64,000 nucleotides of DNA from Georgenia_B sunbinii (GCF_036421855.1 NZ_JAZGOK010000004.1); one strand, 5' to 3'. Shown: positions 34,520-43,891, numbered from the stretch's first letter. The notes: generated by a model not told the origin, from the sequence alone. Translations and numbers: made by a program.

Positions 34520-36601
34520 TCAGCCGAGCCGCTGCCAGAGGAACTCGTAGGCCAGCGCGTTCATGAACGCCTGCTGCGCGTTGGTCGCCGCGCCGCCGTG
34601 GCCGCCCTCGATGTTCTCGAAGTAGGTCACGTCCTTGTCGGCTCCGGCCATCAGCGCCATCATCTTGCGCGCATGCCCAGGGTGGACGCGGTCGTCGCGG
34701 GTCGAGGTCGTGAACAGCACCGGGGGCGCCGGTGCCGCGGCGTCGAAGCGGTGGTACGGCGAGAAGGTGCGGATGTACTCCCACTCCTCGGGCACGTCCG
34801 GGTCGCCGTACTCGGCCATCCACGACGCCCCCGCCAGCAGCTGGCTGTAGCGCTTCATGTCCAGCAGCGGCACCTGGCACACGATGGCGCCGAACAGCTC
34901 GGGGTAGCCGGTGACCATGTTGCCCATGAGCAGCCCGCCGTTGGAGCCGCCCTGCGCGCCGAGGTGCGCGGTGTCGGTGACGCCGCGGGCAACGAGGTCA
35001 CGGGCGACGGCGGCGAAGTCCTCGTAGGCGCGGTGGCGCTTCTCCTTGAGCGCCGCCTGGTGCCAGCGCGGCCCGTACTCACCGCCGCCCCGGATGTTGG
35101 CCACGACGTACGCCCCGCCGCGCTCGAGCCACGCGCGGCCCACGGCGGCGGAGTACCCCGGCAACCGAGGGATCTCGAAGCCGCCGTAGCCGGACAGCAG
35201 CGTCGGCAGCGGCCGGACCTCGGCGTCGTCGGCGGCGGGCACCGGGGAGACCTGGAAGTACGGCACCCGGGTACCGTCGTCGGACGTCGCGAAGTGCTGC
35301 TCCACGTGGATGCCGTCGGTGTCGAAGTAGGCCGGCATCGACTTCAGCGGCTCCAGGCCGACGACGGCGCCGTCGTCGTCCAGCTCCAGCCGGGCGAGCG
35401 TCGTCGGGGTGAGGAACCCGGTGACCGTCAGCCACAGCCCGTCGGACGCGTCGGCGTCGACGGCCCTGACAGCGATGGTGGCCAACGGTGGCGCCTGCCA
35501 GTCGGTGGCCGCGGCCGCGAGGTCGAGAGGGCGGCGGCGCCAGGGCTCGTCACCGGTCGGCGGGGTGAGCACCTCGAGCCGGTTGGTGACGTCGTCGAGG
35601 ACGGTGACGACGAGGTGGTGACGCGTCCATGACGCCCCGACCAGCGCCGTCGACGCGGTCGGCGTGTAGAGCGACTCGAAGCCGCGGTCGCCGGCGAGGA
35701 AGTCGTCGAGGCGCATCGCGAGCAGGGAGCCGCCGGGATAGCTGCGGCCACCGACCTCCCAGTCCTCGCGCAGCTCGACGGTCAGCCACTCCCGGTGGAC
35801 GTCTGGCTCCGCGGAGCGCGGCACGTCGATCCGGGTGAGCTCACCGCCGTCGAGCAGGTACATGTCGGCGTCGTAGAAGGCGCGCGCCCGCCACACGATG
35901 TCCCGTTCGAAGCCGGTGGTGAAGTCGTGCGCGGCACCGATCGACATGTCGGTCGTCTCGCCGGCGAAGACCTCCGGCGCATCGGCCAGCGCGGTGCCCC
36001 GCTCCCAGCGGCGGACGGTGCGCGGGTAGCCGGACGCCGTCATCGAGCCCTCACCGACATCGGTGTAGGCGAACACGACGTCACCGCTGGAGTCGGCCCA
36101 GCGCAGGGCGCCCTTGGCCTCTTCACGGGTGAACCCGCTGGCGACGAAGGTCTTGGTCACGAGGTCGAACTCGCGGGTGACGTCGGCGTCCGAGCCGCCC
36201 CGGGAGAGCGCGACCAGCGCCTTCTCGTACGCCGGCCGCAGCACCTGCGCGCCGTGCCACACCCAGTTGACGCCCTCGTCGGCGGCCAGCGCGTCGATGT
36301 CGAGCAGCACCTCCCACTCCGGCTCGTCGCTGCGGTAGGAGTCCCACGTGGTGCGGCGCCACAGGCCACGCTCGTGCTCCGCGTCGGTCCAGAAGTTGTA
36401 GAGGAACTCGCCGCGCTGGGCGACCGCCGGGATCTTGTCCGTGGAGTCGAGCACCTCGAGGATCTGCGCCTGCAGCGTGTCGAAGCGCTCGGTGCCGAGG
36501 GCGGCGGTGGCCCGGTCGTTGTGGCCGCGGACCCAGCCGAGCGCGTCGTCGCCCTCGACGTCCTCGAGCCAGGCGTGGGGGTCGGTCGGGGGAGTGGTCA
36601 T
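34520..36601 (-). CDS. Prolyl oligopeptidase-family serine peptidase (S9A)
   Basis: The 693-residue cytoplasmic peptidase has an N-terminal beta-propeller (from DPHAWLEDVEGDDALGWVRG) and a C-terminal alpha/beta-hydrolase domain. The catalytic residues are Ser553 in GGSNGGLLMG, Asp in STRDDRVHPGH and His in EGGHGGAA. The order and length match prolyl endopeptidases or oligopeptidase B-like enzymes, which cleave short peptides; which of the two is not certain. No signal peptide is visible. It is monocistronic and divergent from the large surface-protein gene. Confidence 0.93.
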   Translation of the reverse strand: MTTPPTDPHAWLEDVEGDDALGWVRGHNDRATAALGTERFDTLQAQILEVLDSTDKIPAVAQRGEFLYNFWTDAEHERGLWRRTTWDSYRSDEPEWEVLLDIDALAADEGVNWVWHGAQVLRPAYEKALVALSRGGSDADVTREFDLVTKTFVASGFTREEAKGALRWADSSGDVVFAYTDVGEGSMTASGYPRTVRRWERGTALADAPEVFAGETTDMSIGAAHDFTTGFERDIVWRARAFYDADMYLLDGGELTRIDVPRSAEPDVHREWLTVELREDWEVGGRSYPGGSLLAMRLDDFLAGDRGFESLYTPTASTALVGASWTRHHLVVTVLDDVTNRLEVLTPPTGDEPWRRRPLDLAAAATDWQAPPLATIAVRAVDADASDGLWLTVTGFLTPTTLARLELDDDGAVVGLEPLKSMPAYFDTDGIHVEQHFATSDDGTRVPYFQVSPVPAADDAEVRPLPTLLSGYGGFEIPRLPGYSAAVGRAWLERGGAYVVANIRGGGEYGPRWHQAALKEKRHRAYEDFAAVARDLVARGVTDTAHLGAQGGSNGGLLMGNMVTGYPELFGAIVCQVPLLDMKRYSQLLAGASWMAEYGDPDVPEEWEYIRTFSPYHRFDAAAPAPPVLFTTSTRDDRVHPGHARKMMALMAGADKDVTYFENIEGGHGGAATNAQQAFMNALAYEFLWQRLG

Positions 36602-36743
36602 GGCGCCATCCCATCACGTGTGCGTCGGGCGCCCGGTATTCATCCGGCCGTCACCACCGAGACGCCCGGTGGTCACCGTTCGGCCACCTCGCCGCGATGT
36701 GCTGGCGGGTGCAGCCCACCCCTCCGCTGAAAGGCCTCCTTCC

Positions 36744-39700
36744 GTGTCCGAATCCGCCAGGCCTCGTCGCCGCGCGATCACCGCAGGACTGCTGTCCTGC
36801 CTCGTCACCGGCGCGCTCGCCGTCGGGCTCGCCGCCCCGGCAGCCGCCCTCGTCTCGCTCGACGGCGAGGCCGCCGCTCCACCGCAGGCCGCCGACGTCC
36901 CGGGGTACCTCGACCTCAGTGACGACGGCGGCGCGCTCGTCACCGAGCGCACCGAGACCGAGATCGGGCCCGGCACCGTGCTCACCGAGTTCGTCCGGAT
37001 GGAGGCCGCCGGCTGGCAGCGCGGTGCGATCCTCGACGTCGACCTGACGAACCCGGCGATCTCGCTGGACTACATGGACTCCGGCAAGGCGGCCGGCAAC
37101 GCCACCATCTCCGAGATGGTCGAGGAGGCCGGCGCGGTCGCCGGCGTCAACGGTGACTTCTTCGACATCAACAACTCCGGCTCCGCGCTCGGGGTCGGGG
37201 TCGACGCCGAGGAGGGCGTCATCACCTCCCCGAACCCCGGCCGCAACAACGCGCTGGTCATCGACCCGCGGGGGATCGGGCACCTGACCGAGGTGTTCCT
37301 CGACGGCCGGGCGGTCGCCCCGGACCACGGCTGGGACGTCCCGCTCACCGGGCTCAACGCGTCCACCTTCGCCGGTGGCGTGGCCGTGTACACCGAGCGC
37401 TGGGGCGACCACGCCCGGGCCAACGGCCTGGGCAACCGGGACAACGCCGTCGAGGTGTGGGTCGGACCGGACTCCCGGGTAACGCAGACCGCGCAGCCCG
37501 TCGGCGGCGGGGAGATCCCCGCGGACGCGCGCGTCGTCGTCGCCCCGGCCGGCGAGCACGCCGACCTGCTCGCCGCCCTCGAGGTGGGCGACCGGCTGCA
37601 GACCAGCTACAGCGTCCGCTCCGACGCCGACCAGGCGATCGTCGCCATCGGCGGCGGCGCCCACCTCGTGCGCGACGGCGTCGTCCAGAGCCACAGCGAC
37701 ACGACGGTCCACCCCCGGACGGCCGTCGGCCTCGACGCCGACGGCGGGCGCCTGATCCTCGTCGTCATCGAGGGACGCAGCTCGATCTCCCGCGGCATGT
37801 CGCTCGACGAGCTCGGCGGCTTCCTGCACCAGCTCGATGCCCACCACGCGATGAACCTCGACGGCGGCGGCTCCACCCAGATGAACGCCACCACCCCGGG
37901 CGAGGAGCAGTCCTCGGTGGTCAACAACCCGTCCGACGGCGTCGAGCGGCGTGACGCGAACGGGCTCGGCGTCGTCGTCAGCGAGAGCTCAGGGATCGTC
38001 GAGGCCTACAACGTCCGGCCGGCCAGCCGGCTGCCCAACGCCGACCGCGTCTTCCCCGGCCTGCAGCGCAACCTGGAGGCGCTCGGCTACGACGAGCACA
38101 AGCGCGCCGTCGTCACCCCGGCCGAGGACTGGGTGTCGACCGCGCCCGACGTCGCCACGGTGACCGACGACGGCGTCCTCGCCGGCGTGGCGCCGGGTCG
38201 CACCACGGTGAACGCCTCCGCCGCGACCAGCGACGACTCGGTGGCCAGCGGCGAGACCGACGTCCAGGTGCTCGACGAGCTGGTCCGCATCCAGGCGTCA
38301 TCCGCCGCAGTCACCCTTGCAGACGAGGAGAGCAGCGGTTCGGTGGTGATCACCGGCTTCGACCGCCACGGCTACGCCGCGCCGATCGACACCGCGGACG
38401 TCACGGTGACCGTCGGGGACGGCTTCACGGTCGAGCCTGCTGCCGCCGCGACGTTCGGCGTCGTCCCGGAGTCGGGCTTCGGCTCCGCGACCGCCACCTT
38501 CGAGGTCGACGGGCACACCGTGGACATCGCACTCATCGTCGGCACCGAGACCGTCGTCGTCGCCGACTTCGCCGACGCCGCGGACTGGACCTACGCCCAG
38601 GACCGCGCCTCGGGCCGGATCGAGCCCGCCGAGGGGCCCGACGGCCAGGACGCCATCAAGCTCACCCACGACTTCTCGCTGCAGACCGGGACCCGCGGCT
38701 CGTACGCGATCGCCCCGCAGCCGATCCGCGTCGAGGGCCAGCCGCTGTCACTGACCGCGCTCGTCCACGGTGACGGCACCGGCGTGTGGCCCCGCATCCA
38801 GTACACCAACGGCGACGGCGTCCGCGGGAACATCGACGGGCCGAACCTCGACACCCCGGGGTGGCAGGAGGTCACCTTCACGGTGCCCACCGGTACGACC
38901 TACCCGCTGACGCTCGAGCGGATCCGCTTCATGGAGACCAAGGCGGCCGCGCAGTACCAGGGCGAGATCATCGTCGCCGGGCTGCACGCCAACGTCCCGC
39001 AGGACGTCGACATCCCGCAGCAGCAGGTGTGGCACGACCCGTCGTCGTCCCGGCTCGGTGACGCCGACGACGCCCCGCTGCGCATCGCGGTGATCTCCGA
39101 CGCCCAGTTCGTCGCCCGCAACCCCGACTCGGCGGCCGCCCTGGCTGCCCGCCGGACCATCCAGGAGGTCCAGGAGCAGGGCGCGGACCTGCTGGTCATC
39201 AACGGCGACTTCACCGACGAGGCCACCCCCGAGGACTTCGACCTCGCCCGGCGAATCCTCGACGAAGAGATCCCGGACGAGGACGCGCTGCCGTGGATCT
39301 ACGTCCCCGGCAACCACGAGATCATGGGCGGCCCGATCGAGAACTTCGTCGACGAGTTCGGCCCGACGACGACGGCGAGCACGCTGGACGGCACCCGGGT
39401 CGTCACGCTGAACTCGGCCACCGGCCGGCTCGGCAGCGACTTCGCCCAGCTCCGGATGCTCCGTGAGGAGATCGACAACGCCATCGAGGACCCCGAGATC
39501 ACCGGCTTCCTCGCGTTCTTCCACCACCCCACCCGCGACTTCCGGCCCGGTGCGCCCTCCCAGCTCACCGACGGCCAGGAGGCCCGGATGATCGAGCGGT
39601 GGATGTCCGAGCTGCGTGCCGAGGGAGTCTCCGCGGCCGTCGTCAACGCCGGCGTGGGCGCCTTCGACGTGCGCACCCAGGACGGCGTCGTGCACCTGAC

Positions 39701-40730
39701 CAACGGCAACGCCGGCAAGGGACCCAGCTCGACCCGGGACCGCGGCGGCTTCACCGGCTGGTCGATGCTCGGCATCGACCCGGCGCAGGGCTATTGGCCC
39801 GAGGCGGACGACCAGTGGCTGAGCATCGAGGTCCGGCCGCACGTCGACGACCTGCGGATCCTCGGCCCGGACACGCTCGAGACCGGTGAGAGCGTCCAGC
39901 TCGAGGGCGTCGTGGACCAGAACGAGGGCACCGCGGCGAACCCGCGGATGGAGGCGACCCCGGTGGTCTGGCCGATGTCCTACCGCTGGGACGCCGGCAA
40001 CGGTGCGGTGCTGGCCGACGAGCCGGTCGAGCTCGCCGCCCGCACCCTGGCGACGCTGGTCGACGACGGCGCGAACGAGGCCGCGGCGCCGCCGGAGACG
40101 GCCACCGTCGTCGAGCTGGACGCCCGCACCGGCGAGGTCACCGCGCTGGACCAGGTGATCATCGATGGTGTCGTCACCGACGCTGGCGACGTCTCGGACT
40201 CGCACGAGGCGCTGGCCCCGGCGACCTACGTGGCGACCGTCGAGCTGGCGGTGAGCGCGGACAGCACCGCCCACGAGATCGAGGTCGCGCTGCCGCAGTA
40301 CGCGTCGGTGGAGGAGGAGCCGACCGAGGAACCGACGGAGGAGCCCACGGAGGAGCCCACGGAGGAGCCCACGGAGGAGCCCACGGAGGAGCCCACGGAG
40401 GAGCCCACGGAGGAGCCGACCGAGGAGCCGAGCGGTGAGCCGGGCGACGACCCGATAGATGAGCCCACGGAGGAGCCGAGCGGCGAGCCGGGCGACGACC
40501 CGATCGATGAGCCCACTGGCGACCCGGCCGGCGGCGACGCCGGCGACTCGACCAGCGGACCGGGCGGCGAGCCCACCGGGGGCGCCGCTGGGGCAGCGGC
40601 CGACGAGCTCACCGCCACCGGTGCGCCGGTGGTGGCCGGCGTCCTGTCCGCGGTGATCCTGCTGCTCATCGGCGGGGTGGTAGTGGTGGCTGCTCGACGA
40701 CGCGGCGCGCTGGCGCCCGAGGTGGGCTGA
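36744..40730 (+). CDS. Large secreted wall-associated phosphodiester glycosidase / metallophosphoesterase-like protein
   Basis: This 1328-residue multidomain surface protein begins with a signal peptide (RPRRRAITAG, hydrophobic core, AAPAAALVS). A NAGPA-type phosphodiester glycosidase domain follows (AGVNGDFFDINN, HPRTAVGLDADG, NLDGGGSTQM), then a Big2-like domain near residues 440-510 and a carbohydrate-binding-like sandwich near 600-740. A calcineurin-like phosphoesterase domain comes next (VISDAQF, NGDFTD, GNHE, FFHHP), then TEEP repeats, and finally ELTATGAP with a membrane helix and RRRG, resembling a sortase signal. The final GHxH motif of the phosphoesterase is missing. GTG is used, with GAAAGG about 10 bases upstream. 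It probably trims phosphodiester-linked glycans of the wall. Confidence 0.88.
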   Translation: MSESARPRRRAITAGLLSCLVTGALAVGLAAPAAALVSLDGEAAAPPQAADVPGYLDLSDDGGALVTERTETEIGPGTVLTEFVRMEAAGWQRGAILDVDLTNPAISLDYMDSGKAAGNATISEMVEEAGAVAGVNGDFFDINNSGSALGVGVDAEEGVITSPNPGRNNALVIDPRGIGHLTEVFLDGRAVAPDHGWDVPLTGLNASTFAGGVAVYTERWGDHARANGLGNRDNAVEVWVGPDSRVTQTAQPVGGGEIPADARVVVAPAGEHADLLAALEVGDRLQTSYSVRSDADQAIVAIGGGAHLVRDGVVQSHSDTTVHPRTAVGLDADGGRLILVVIEGRSSISRGMSLDELGGFLHQLDAHHAMNLDGGGSTQMNATTPGEEQSSVVNNPSDGVERRDANGLGVVVSESSGIVEAYNVRPASRLPNADRVFPGLQRNLEALGYDEHKRAVVTPAEDWVSTAPDVATVTDDGVLAGVAPGRTTVNASAATSDDSVASGETDVQVLDELVRIQASSAAVTLADEESSGSVVITGFDRHGYAAPIDTADVTVTVGDGFTVEPAAAATFGVVPESGFGSATATFEVDGHTVDIALIVGTETVVVADFADAADWTYAQDRASGRIEPAEGPDGQDAIKLTHDFSLQTGTRGSYAIAPQPIRVEGQPLSLTALVHGDGTGVWPRIQYTNGDGVRGNIDGPNLDTPGWQEVTFTVPTGTTYPLTLERIRFMETKAAAQYQGEIIVAGLHANVPQDVDIPQQQVWHDPSSSRLGDADDAPLRIAVISDAQFVARNPDSAAALAARRTIQEVQEQGADLLVINGDFTDEATPEDFDLARRILDEEIPDEDALPWIYVPGNHEIMGGPIENFVDEFGPTTTASTLDGTRVVTLNSATGRLGSDFAQLRMLREEIDNAIEDPEITGFLAFFHHPTRDFRPGAPSQLTDGQEARMIERWMSELRAEGVSAAVVNAGVGAFDVRTQDGVVHLTNGNAGKGPSSTRDRGGFTGWSMLGIDPAQGYWPEADDQWLSIEVRPHVDDLRILGPDTLETGESVQLEGVVDQNEGTAANPRMEATPVVWPMSYRWDAGNGAVLADEPVELAARTLATLVDDGANEAAAPPETATVVELDARTGEVTALDQVIIDGVVTDAGDVSDSHEALAPATYVATVELAVSADSTAHEIEVALPQYASVEEEPTEEPTEEPTEEPTEEPTEEPTEEPTEEPTEEPTEEPSGEPGDDPIDEPTEEPSGEPGDDPIDEPTGDPAGGDAGDSTSGPGGEPTGGAAGAAADELTATGAPVVAGVLSAVILLLIGGVVVVAARRRGALAPEVG
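40338..40421 (+). repeat. 12-bp coding tandem repeats (EEPT units)
   Basis: Six exact copies of GAGGAGCCCACG run from 40338 to 40409, followed by one diverged copy. They encode Glu-Glu-Pro-Thr in the surface protein, and similar diverged units flank the array. The result is a stiff, acidic wall-spanning stalk before the sorting signal; unit number can change in frame. Confidence 0.9.
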
Positions 40731-40756
40731 GCGCAGCCCGCAGCCAGGCGGTAGTC

Positions 40757-40802
40757 AGGCCGGGTGCCTCGGGCGTCGTGAGACGTCCGAGGCACCCGGC
40801 CT
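40757..40802. terminator. 21-bp stem-loop between convergent genes
   Basis: Arms at 40757-40777 and 40782-40802 are reverse complements with one G-T wobble, around a four-base GTGA loop. TTG follows on the plus side. It sits between the surface-protein gene and the MT0933-type gene, which converge, so it can stop transcription from both sides. Confidence 0.85.
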
Positions 40803-40825
40803 TGCCGTACCCCGACCGGATCGGG

Positions 40826-40999
40826 TCACTCGTTGCCGATCTTCTTGTCGGCGGCGTCGCGCCCCTTCTCGACCTTGTCGGCGTGCTTGCCGCCGGTCTT
40901 GTCGTCCGCGAGGCCCGAGGCGCGGTCGAGCGCGTCGTCGCTGTGCTGCTCGCCCTTCTCGCCGCCGAGGGCTTCCTTGGCCTTGTCACCGATACCCAT
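40826..40999 (-). CDS. Small MT0933/Rv0909-like protein (annotated antitoxin family)
   Basis: This 57-residue, highly charged protein begins MGIGDKAKEALGGEKGEQHS and ends KGRDAADKKIGNE. It matches the actinobacterial MT0933 antitoxin-like family; the Mycobacterium tuberculosis Rv0909 member is described as an antitoxin partnering Rv0910. No toxin-like gene lies next to it here. A general stress role like that of CsbD-type proteins is the alternative. The ATG follows AGGAAGGACGTACCC. Confidence 0.82.
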   Translation of the reverse strand: MGIGDKAKEALGGEKGEQHSDDALDRASGLADDKTGGKHADKVEKGRDAADKKIGNE

Positions 41000-41110
41000 G
41001 GGTACGTCCTTCCTGTCGGTGCCGCTGGTTTCGGCACGTACGTAGGAGGGTGCGCCCGCCGGGCGAGGCGCGCAACGGGAGACGGAGCGGCCGCGGGGCG
41101 CTGGGCTGGA

Positions 41111-41116
41111 TAGCCT
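41111..41116 (+). promoter_or_regulatory. -10 box of a leaderless amidase transcript
   Basis: TAGCCT ends six bases before the amidase ATG, leaving no room for a ribosome-binding site. The same TANNNT plus six to eight bases arrangement is seen at several other genes of the window. Confidence 0.55.
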
Positions 41117-41122
41117 CGAGAG

Positions 41123-42550
41123 ATGACGGACATCCACGAGCTCAGTGCCCTTGACCTTGCTGCCGCGGTACGCCGCCGGGAGGTCTCCCCGACCGAGGTG
41201 CTCGACCACACCCTCGAGCGCGCCCGGCGGCTCGGTCCCGACGTCGGGGCTTTCGTCCACGTCGCCGAGGACCACGCTCGCGCCCAGGCGGACCGCGCGA
41301 CCGAGCGGTTGGCCGACGGCGGTGAGCTCCCGCCGTTCCTCGGCGTGCCGGTCCCGATCAAGGACCTCGTCATGGTCGGCGGGCTGCCCTTCGAGGCCGG
41401 CAGCGCCACCCTGCGCGGGTTCGTCGCGCCGGCGGACGACGGCATCGCCACGACGCTCGCCGGGGCCGGCACCCTCATGGTCGGCAAGACGACGACCCCG
41501 GAGTTCGGGCTGCCGCCGTACACCGAGCCGGACGTCGCCGCGCCTGCCCGCAGCCCGTGGGACCCGCGTCGCAGCGCCGGCGGCTCCAGCGGAGGCGCGG
41601 CTGCCGCGGTGGCTGCGGGGATCGTCCCGGTGGCGCACGGCAACGACGGCGGTGGCTCCATCCGGATCCCGGCGAGCGCCTGCGGCCTCGTCGGGCTCAA
41701 GCCGTCGCGCGGCCGGATCTCCAAGGGGCCGTACGGCGTCGACGGCGCGGGCGGCTCCACGGACGGCGTCGTCAGTCGGACGGTGCGGGACACCGCGGCG
41801 TTCCTCGACGTGCTGTCGCGGCCGTGGCCGGGTGACCACTACCTGCTGCCCCGGCCGCGGACGACCTTCCTCGACGCCTGCGACCGGGCCCCGCAGCCGC
41901 TGCGGATCGGGATCCTCACCAAGCCGATCAACGTCGTCGACGCCCCGGTCCACGCGAGCTCGCTGGCCGCCGTCGAGCGGGCCGGCCGGCTCCTGGAGTC
42001 GCTCGGGCACCACGTGACGGTGACGACGGTGCCGTTCACCGCGGAGGAGTGGGAGGCGTTCCGCCCGACCTGGGCGGTCGGCGCGCTGTCCGCGCCGATC
42101 GCGCCGGACGTCGAGCCTCTCCTCGTGCCGCTGACCCGCTGGATGCGCGACCAGGGCCGCGGCTACTCCGCGGTCGACTACGCGAACGCCGTCGCCACCG
42201 CCCAGCGCCTCGCACGAGCCGCAGCCCAGGTGTGGGACGGGCTCGACGTCGTCCTCACCCCCACGCTGGCGACACCCTCGCCATTCATCGGTGCGATGCG
42301 CGACGACGGCGACCCGGCGGGGGACTTCGAGGCGCAGAAGGCCTTCACCCCGTGGACGAGCCCGTGGAACATGATCGGTGCGGCAGCCATCTCGGTGCCG
42401 CTGCACCGCGCGGAGGTCGACGGCGTCACGCTGCCGGTCGGCGTCCAGCTCGGCGCCACCCGGCTGGGGCAGGAGGAGATGCTCCTCGCCCTCGCCGCCC
42501 AGCTCGAGGCCGCCGACCCCTGGCCGCTGCTCCCGGCGGCCACCGCCTAG
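41123..42550 (+). CDS. Amidase (amidase-signature family)
   Basis: The 475-residue enzyme hydrolyses amides by the Ser-cisSer-Lys mechanism. The triad is visible: Lys80 in VPVPIKD, cis-Ser155 in RRSAGGSSGGAA and nucleophile Ser179 in GNDGGGSIRIPA. The C-terminal part matches general amidases (SPWNMIGAAAISVPL). Substrate cannot be told; GatA is unlikely because gatB and gatC are not nearby. The stop shares CTAG with the stop of the convergent sigma-factor gene. Confidence 0.9.
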   Translation: MTDIHELSALDLAAAVRRREVSPTEVLDHTLERARRLGPDVGAFVHVAEDHARAQADRATERLADGGELPPFLGVPVPIKDLVMVGGLPFEAGSATLRGFVAPADDGIATTLAGAGTLMVGKTTTPEFGLPPYTEPDVAAPARSPWDPRRSAGGSSGGAAAAVAAGIVPVAHGNDGGGSIRIPASACGLVGLKPSRGRISKGPYGVDGAGGSTDGVVSRTVRDTAAFLDVLSRPWPGDHYLLPRPRTTFLDACDRAPQPLRIGILTKPINVVDAPVHASSLAAVERAGRLLESLGHHVTVTTVPFTAEEWEAFRPTWAVGALSAPIAPDVEPLLVPLTRWMRDQGRGYSAVDYANAVATAQRLARAAAQVWDGLDVVLTPTLATPSPFIGAMRDDGDPAGDFEAQKAFTPWTSPWNMIGAAAISVPLHRAEVDGVTLPVGVQLGATRLGQEEMLLALAAQLEAADPWPLLPAATA

Positions 42551-43425
42551 CGCTCGGGCGGGGGCGCCGGTAGGTCCATCGCTGCCAGCCGGACCGGATC
42601 CACCAGCGCCACGACGTCCACGATCCGTCCGCCAGCCACGGTGCAGGCCATCACGCTGAGCGGCTTGCCGCCCCGCCCCCAGGACAAGATGCCCGGCTCG
42701 CCGTTGACCAGCACCCGCCGCGCGACGACCGACGCGTGGCGACCACGCTGCGCCGCCGCCACGACCTCGGTGGCGCCGAGGTGCACGATGGTGCCGCGCG
42801 GCGTGTAGGAGCGCCAGGTGACCTCGGGGTCGAGCACCTCGAGGAGCCGGTCGAAGTTCCCGTCGCGGGCAGCCGCGATGAAGGCGTCGACGACGTCACG
42901 CTGCTCCTGGCGCTCGGCGGTGGTCCGGGGCGAGTCACGGACCTTCCGGCGGGCGCGGCTGGCGAGCATCTTGCTGGCGTCGGTGGACCTGCCGAGGATC
43001 TGGCCGATCTCGGCGAAGGAGACCCCGAAGACGTCGTGCAGCACGAACGCCAGGCGTTCGTCGGGGCGGAGGGTCTCCAGGACCACCAGCAGCGCCAGCG
43101 CGACCGAGTCCGCCAGGACCGCACTCTCCTCGGGTGTCTCGTCGTCGTCCTCGGTGACGACGAGCTCTGGGAACCGGGCGTCGTACGGCGCCTCCGGCCT
43201 GGCCTGGCGCGAGCGGAGCACGTCGAGACACACCCGCCCGACGACGGTGGTCAGCCAGCCGGCGAGGTTGTCGATGGCGCCGGCGTCCGACCGCGACAGG
43301 CGCAGCCAGGCCTCCTGCACCGCGTCCTCGCCGTCGGCCCGCGAGCCGAGCATCCGGTGGGCCATCGCGACGAGGCGCTCGCGCTCGCGCTCGAACGCCT
43401 CGGTGGGGACAACGTCGGGAGTCAT
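42547..43425 (-). CDS. sigJ: SigJ-like ECF sigma factor (ECF41 type) with SnoaL-like C-terminal domain
   Basis: This 292-residue protein has sigma region 2 (MAHRMLGSRADGEDAVQEAW), region 4 (DVFGVSFAEIGQILGRSTDAS) and a C-terminal SnoaL-like extension of about 110 residues (VVDAFIAAARDGNFDRLLEV onward, with NGEPGILSW). That extension defines the ECF41/SigJ group and regulates the sigma factor in place of an anti-sigma protein. ECF41 genes usually lie beside their target, often a COE or DoxX-type gene. A DoxX-like gene diverges here, and the shared intergenic region has mirror-image ECF promoters. The ATG start lies about 30 bases from the proposed start site. Confidence 0.9.
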   Translation of the reverse strand: MTPDVVPTEAFERERERLVAMAHRMLGSRADGEDAVQEAWLRLSRSDAGAIDNLAGWLTTVVGRVCLDVLRSRQARPEAPYDARFPELVVTEDDDETPEESAVLADSVALALLVVLETLRPDERLAFVLHDVFGVSFAEIGQILGRSTDASKMLASRARRKVRDSPRTTAERQEQRDVVDAFIAAARDGNFDRLLEVLDPEVTWRSYTPRGTIVHLGATEVVAAAQRGRHASVVARRVLVNGEPGILSWGRGGKPLSVMACTVAGGRIVDVVALVDPVRLAAMDLPAPPPER

Positions 43426-43430
43426 GTGCG

Positions 43431-43490
43431 GTTACCTTCCGGGGCCGAGATCCGTCATGGGTATGACGTGCCCGTGAGGGCTGAGGTAAC
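43431..43490. promoter_or_regulatory. Mirror-image divergent ECF (SigJ-type) promoters
   Basis: Plus strand: GTTACC (43431-43436), 16 bases, CGTCAT (43453-43458). Minus strand: the same GTTACC-N16-CGTCAT read from 43490 down to 43463. Both pairs share one centre, 43460.5. The boxes resemble the GTCACA/CGTCCT-type elements I recall for SigJ/ECF41. One promoter faces the sigma gene and the other the DoxX-like gene, so autoregulation and target control are joined. Confidence 0.7.
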
Positions 43491-43504
43491 ACGAAGGAGC
43501 ATAT

Positions 43505-43891
43505 ATGGACACCGCACTGTGGATCGTGGCCGGCTTCCTGGCCGTCGCCTACCTGATCGGTGGCGCCGGTCAGCTGCTGCTGCCCAAGGAGAAGTACCGC
43601 GCGCTGGGCCGCAGCCAGCACTGGGTCGACGACTTCAGCGCCGGTCACATCAAGGCCATTGGAAGCATCAAGATCGTGGGCGCGGTGGGCCTCCTGCTGC
43701 CCGCTGCCGTCGGTGTCGCACCTGTGCTGGTCCCGCTGGCCGCCTCCGGGTTGATGCTGGTGATGGCCGGCGCGGCCACCACCCGGTTCCGCCGTAACGA
43801 GTGGGGCTTCATGGTCGGCGACCTCGTCTACCTGTCGCTGTTCGCCTTCGTGGCGTGGGGGCGCTTCGGCCTCGTGCCCTTCGGCTCGTGA
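43505..43891 (+). CDS. DoxX-like small membrane protein
   Basis: The 128-residue product has four membrane helices and matches the DoxX-like family: FLAVAYLIGGAGQLLLPKEK at the start, then FSAGHIKAIGSIKIVGAVGL and a final helix AAGSGLMLVMAGA-like region before RFRRNEWGF. Family members are tied to redox stress in other bacteria. ATG follows AAGGAG at six bases. It is the likely target of the SigJ-like factor encoded opposite it. Confidence 0.85.
   Translation: MDTALWIVAGFLAVAYLIGGAGQLLLPKEKYRALGRSQHWVDDFSAGHIKAIGSIKIVGAVGLLLPAAVGVAPVLVPLAASGLMLVMAGAATTRFRRNEWGFMVGDLVYLSLFAFVAWGRFGLVPFGS

Noticed and set aside
40338..40421. Possible CRISPR array or variable-number locus outside genes
   Set aside because: Units are 12 bp, contiguous and in frame with the surface protein.
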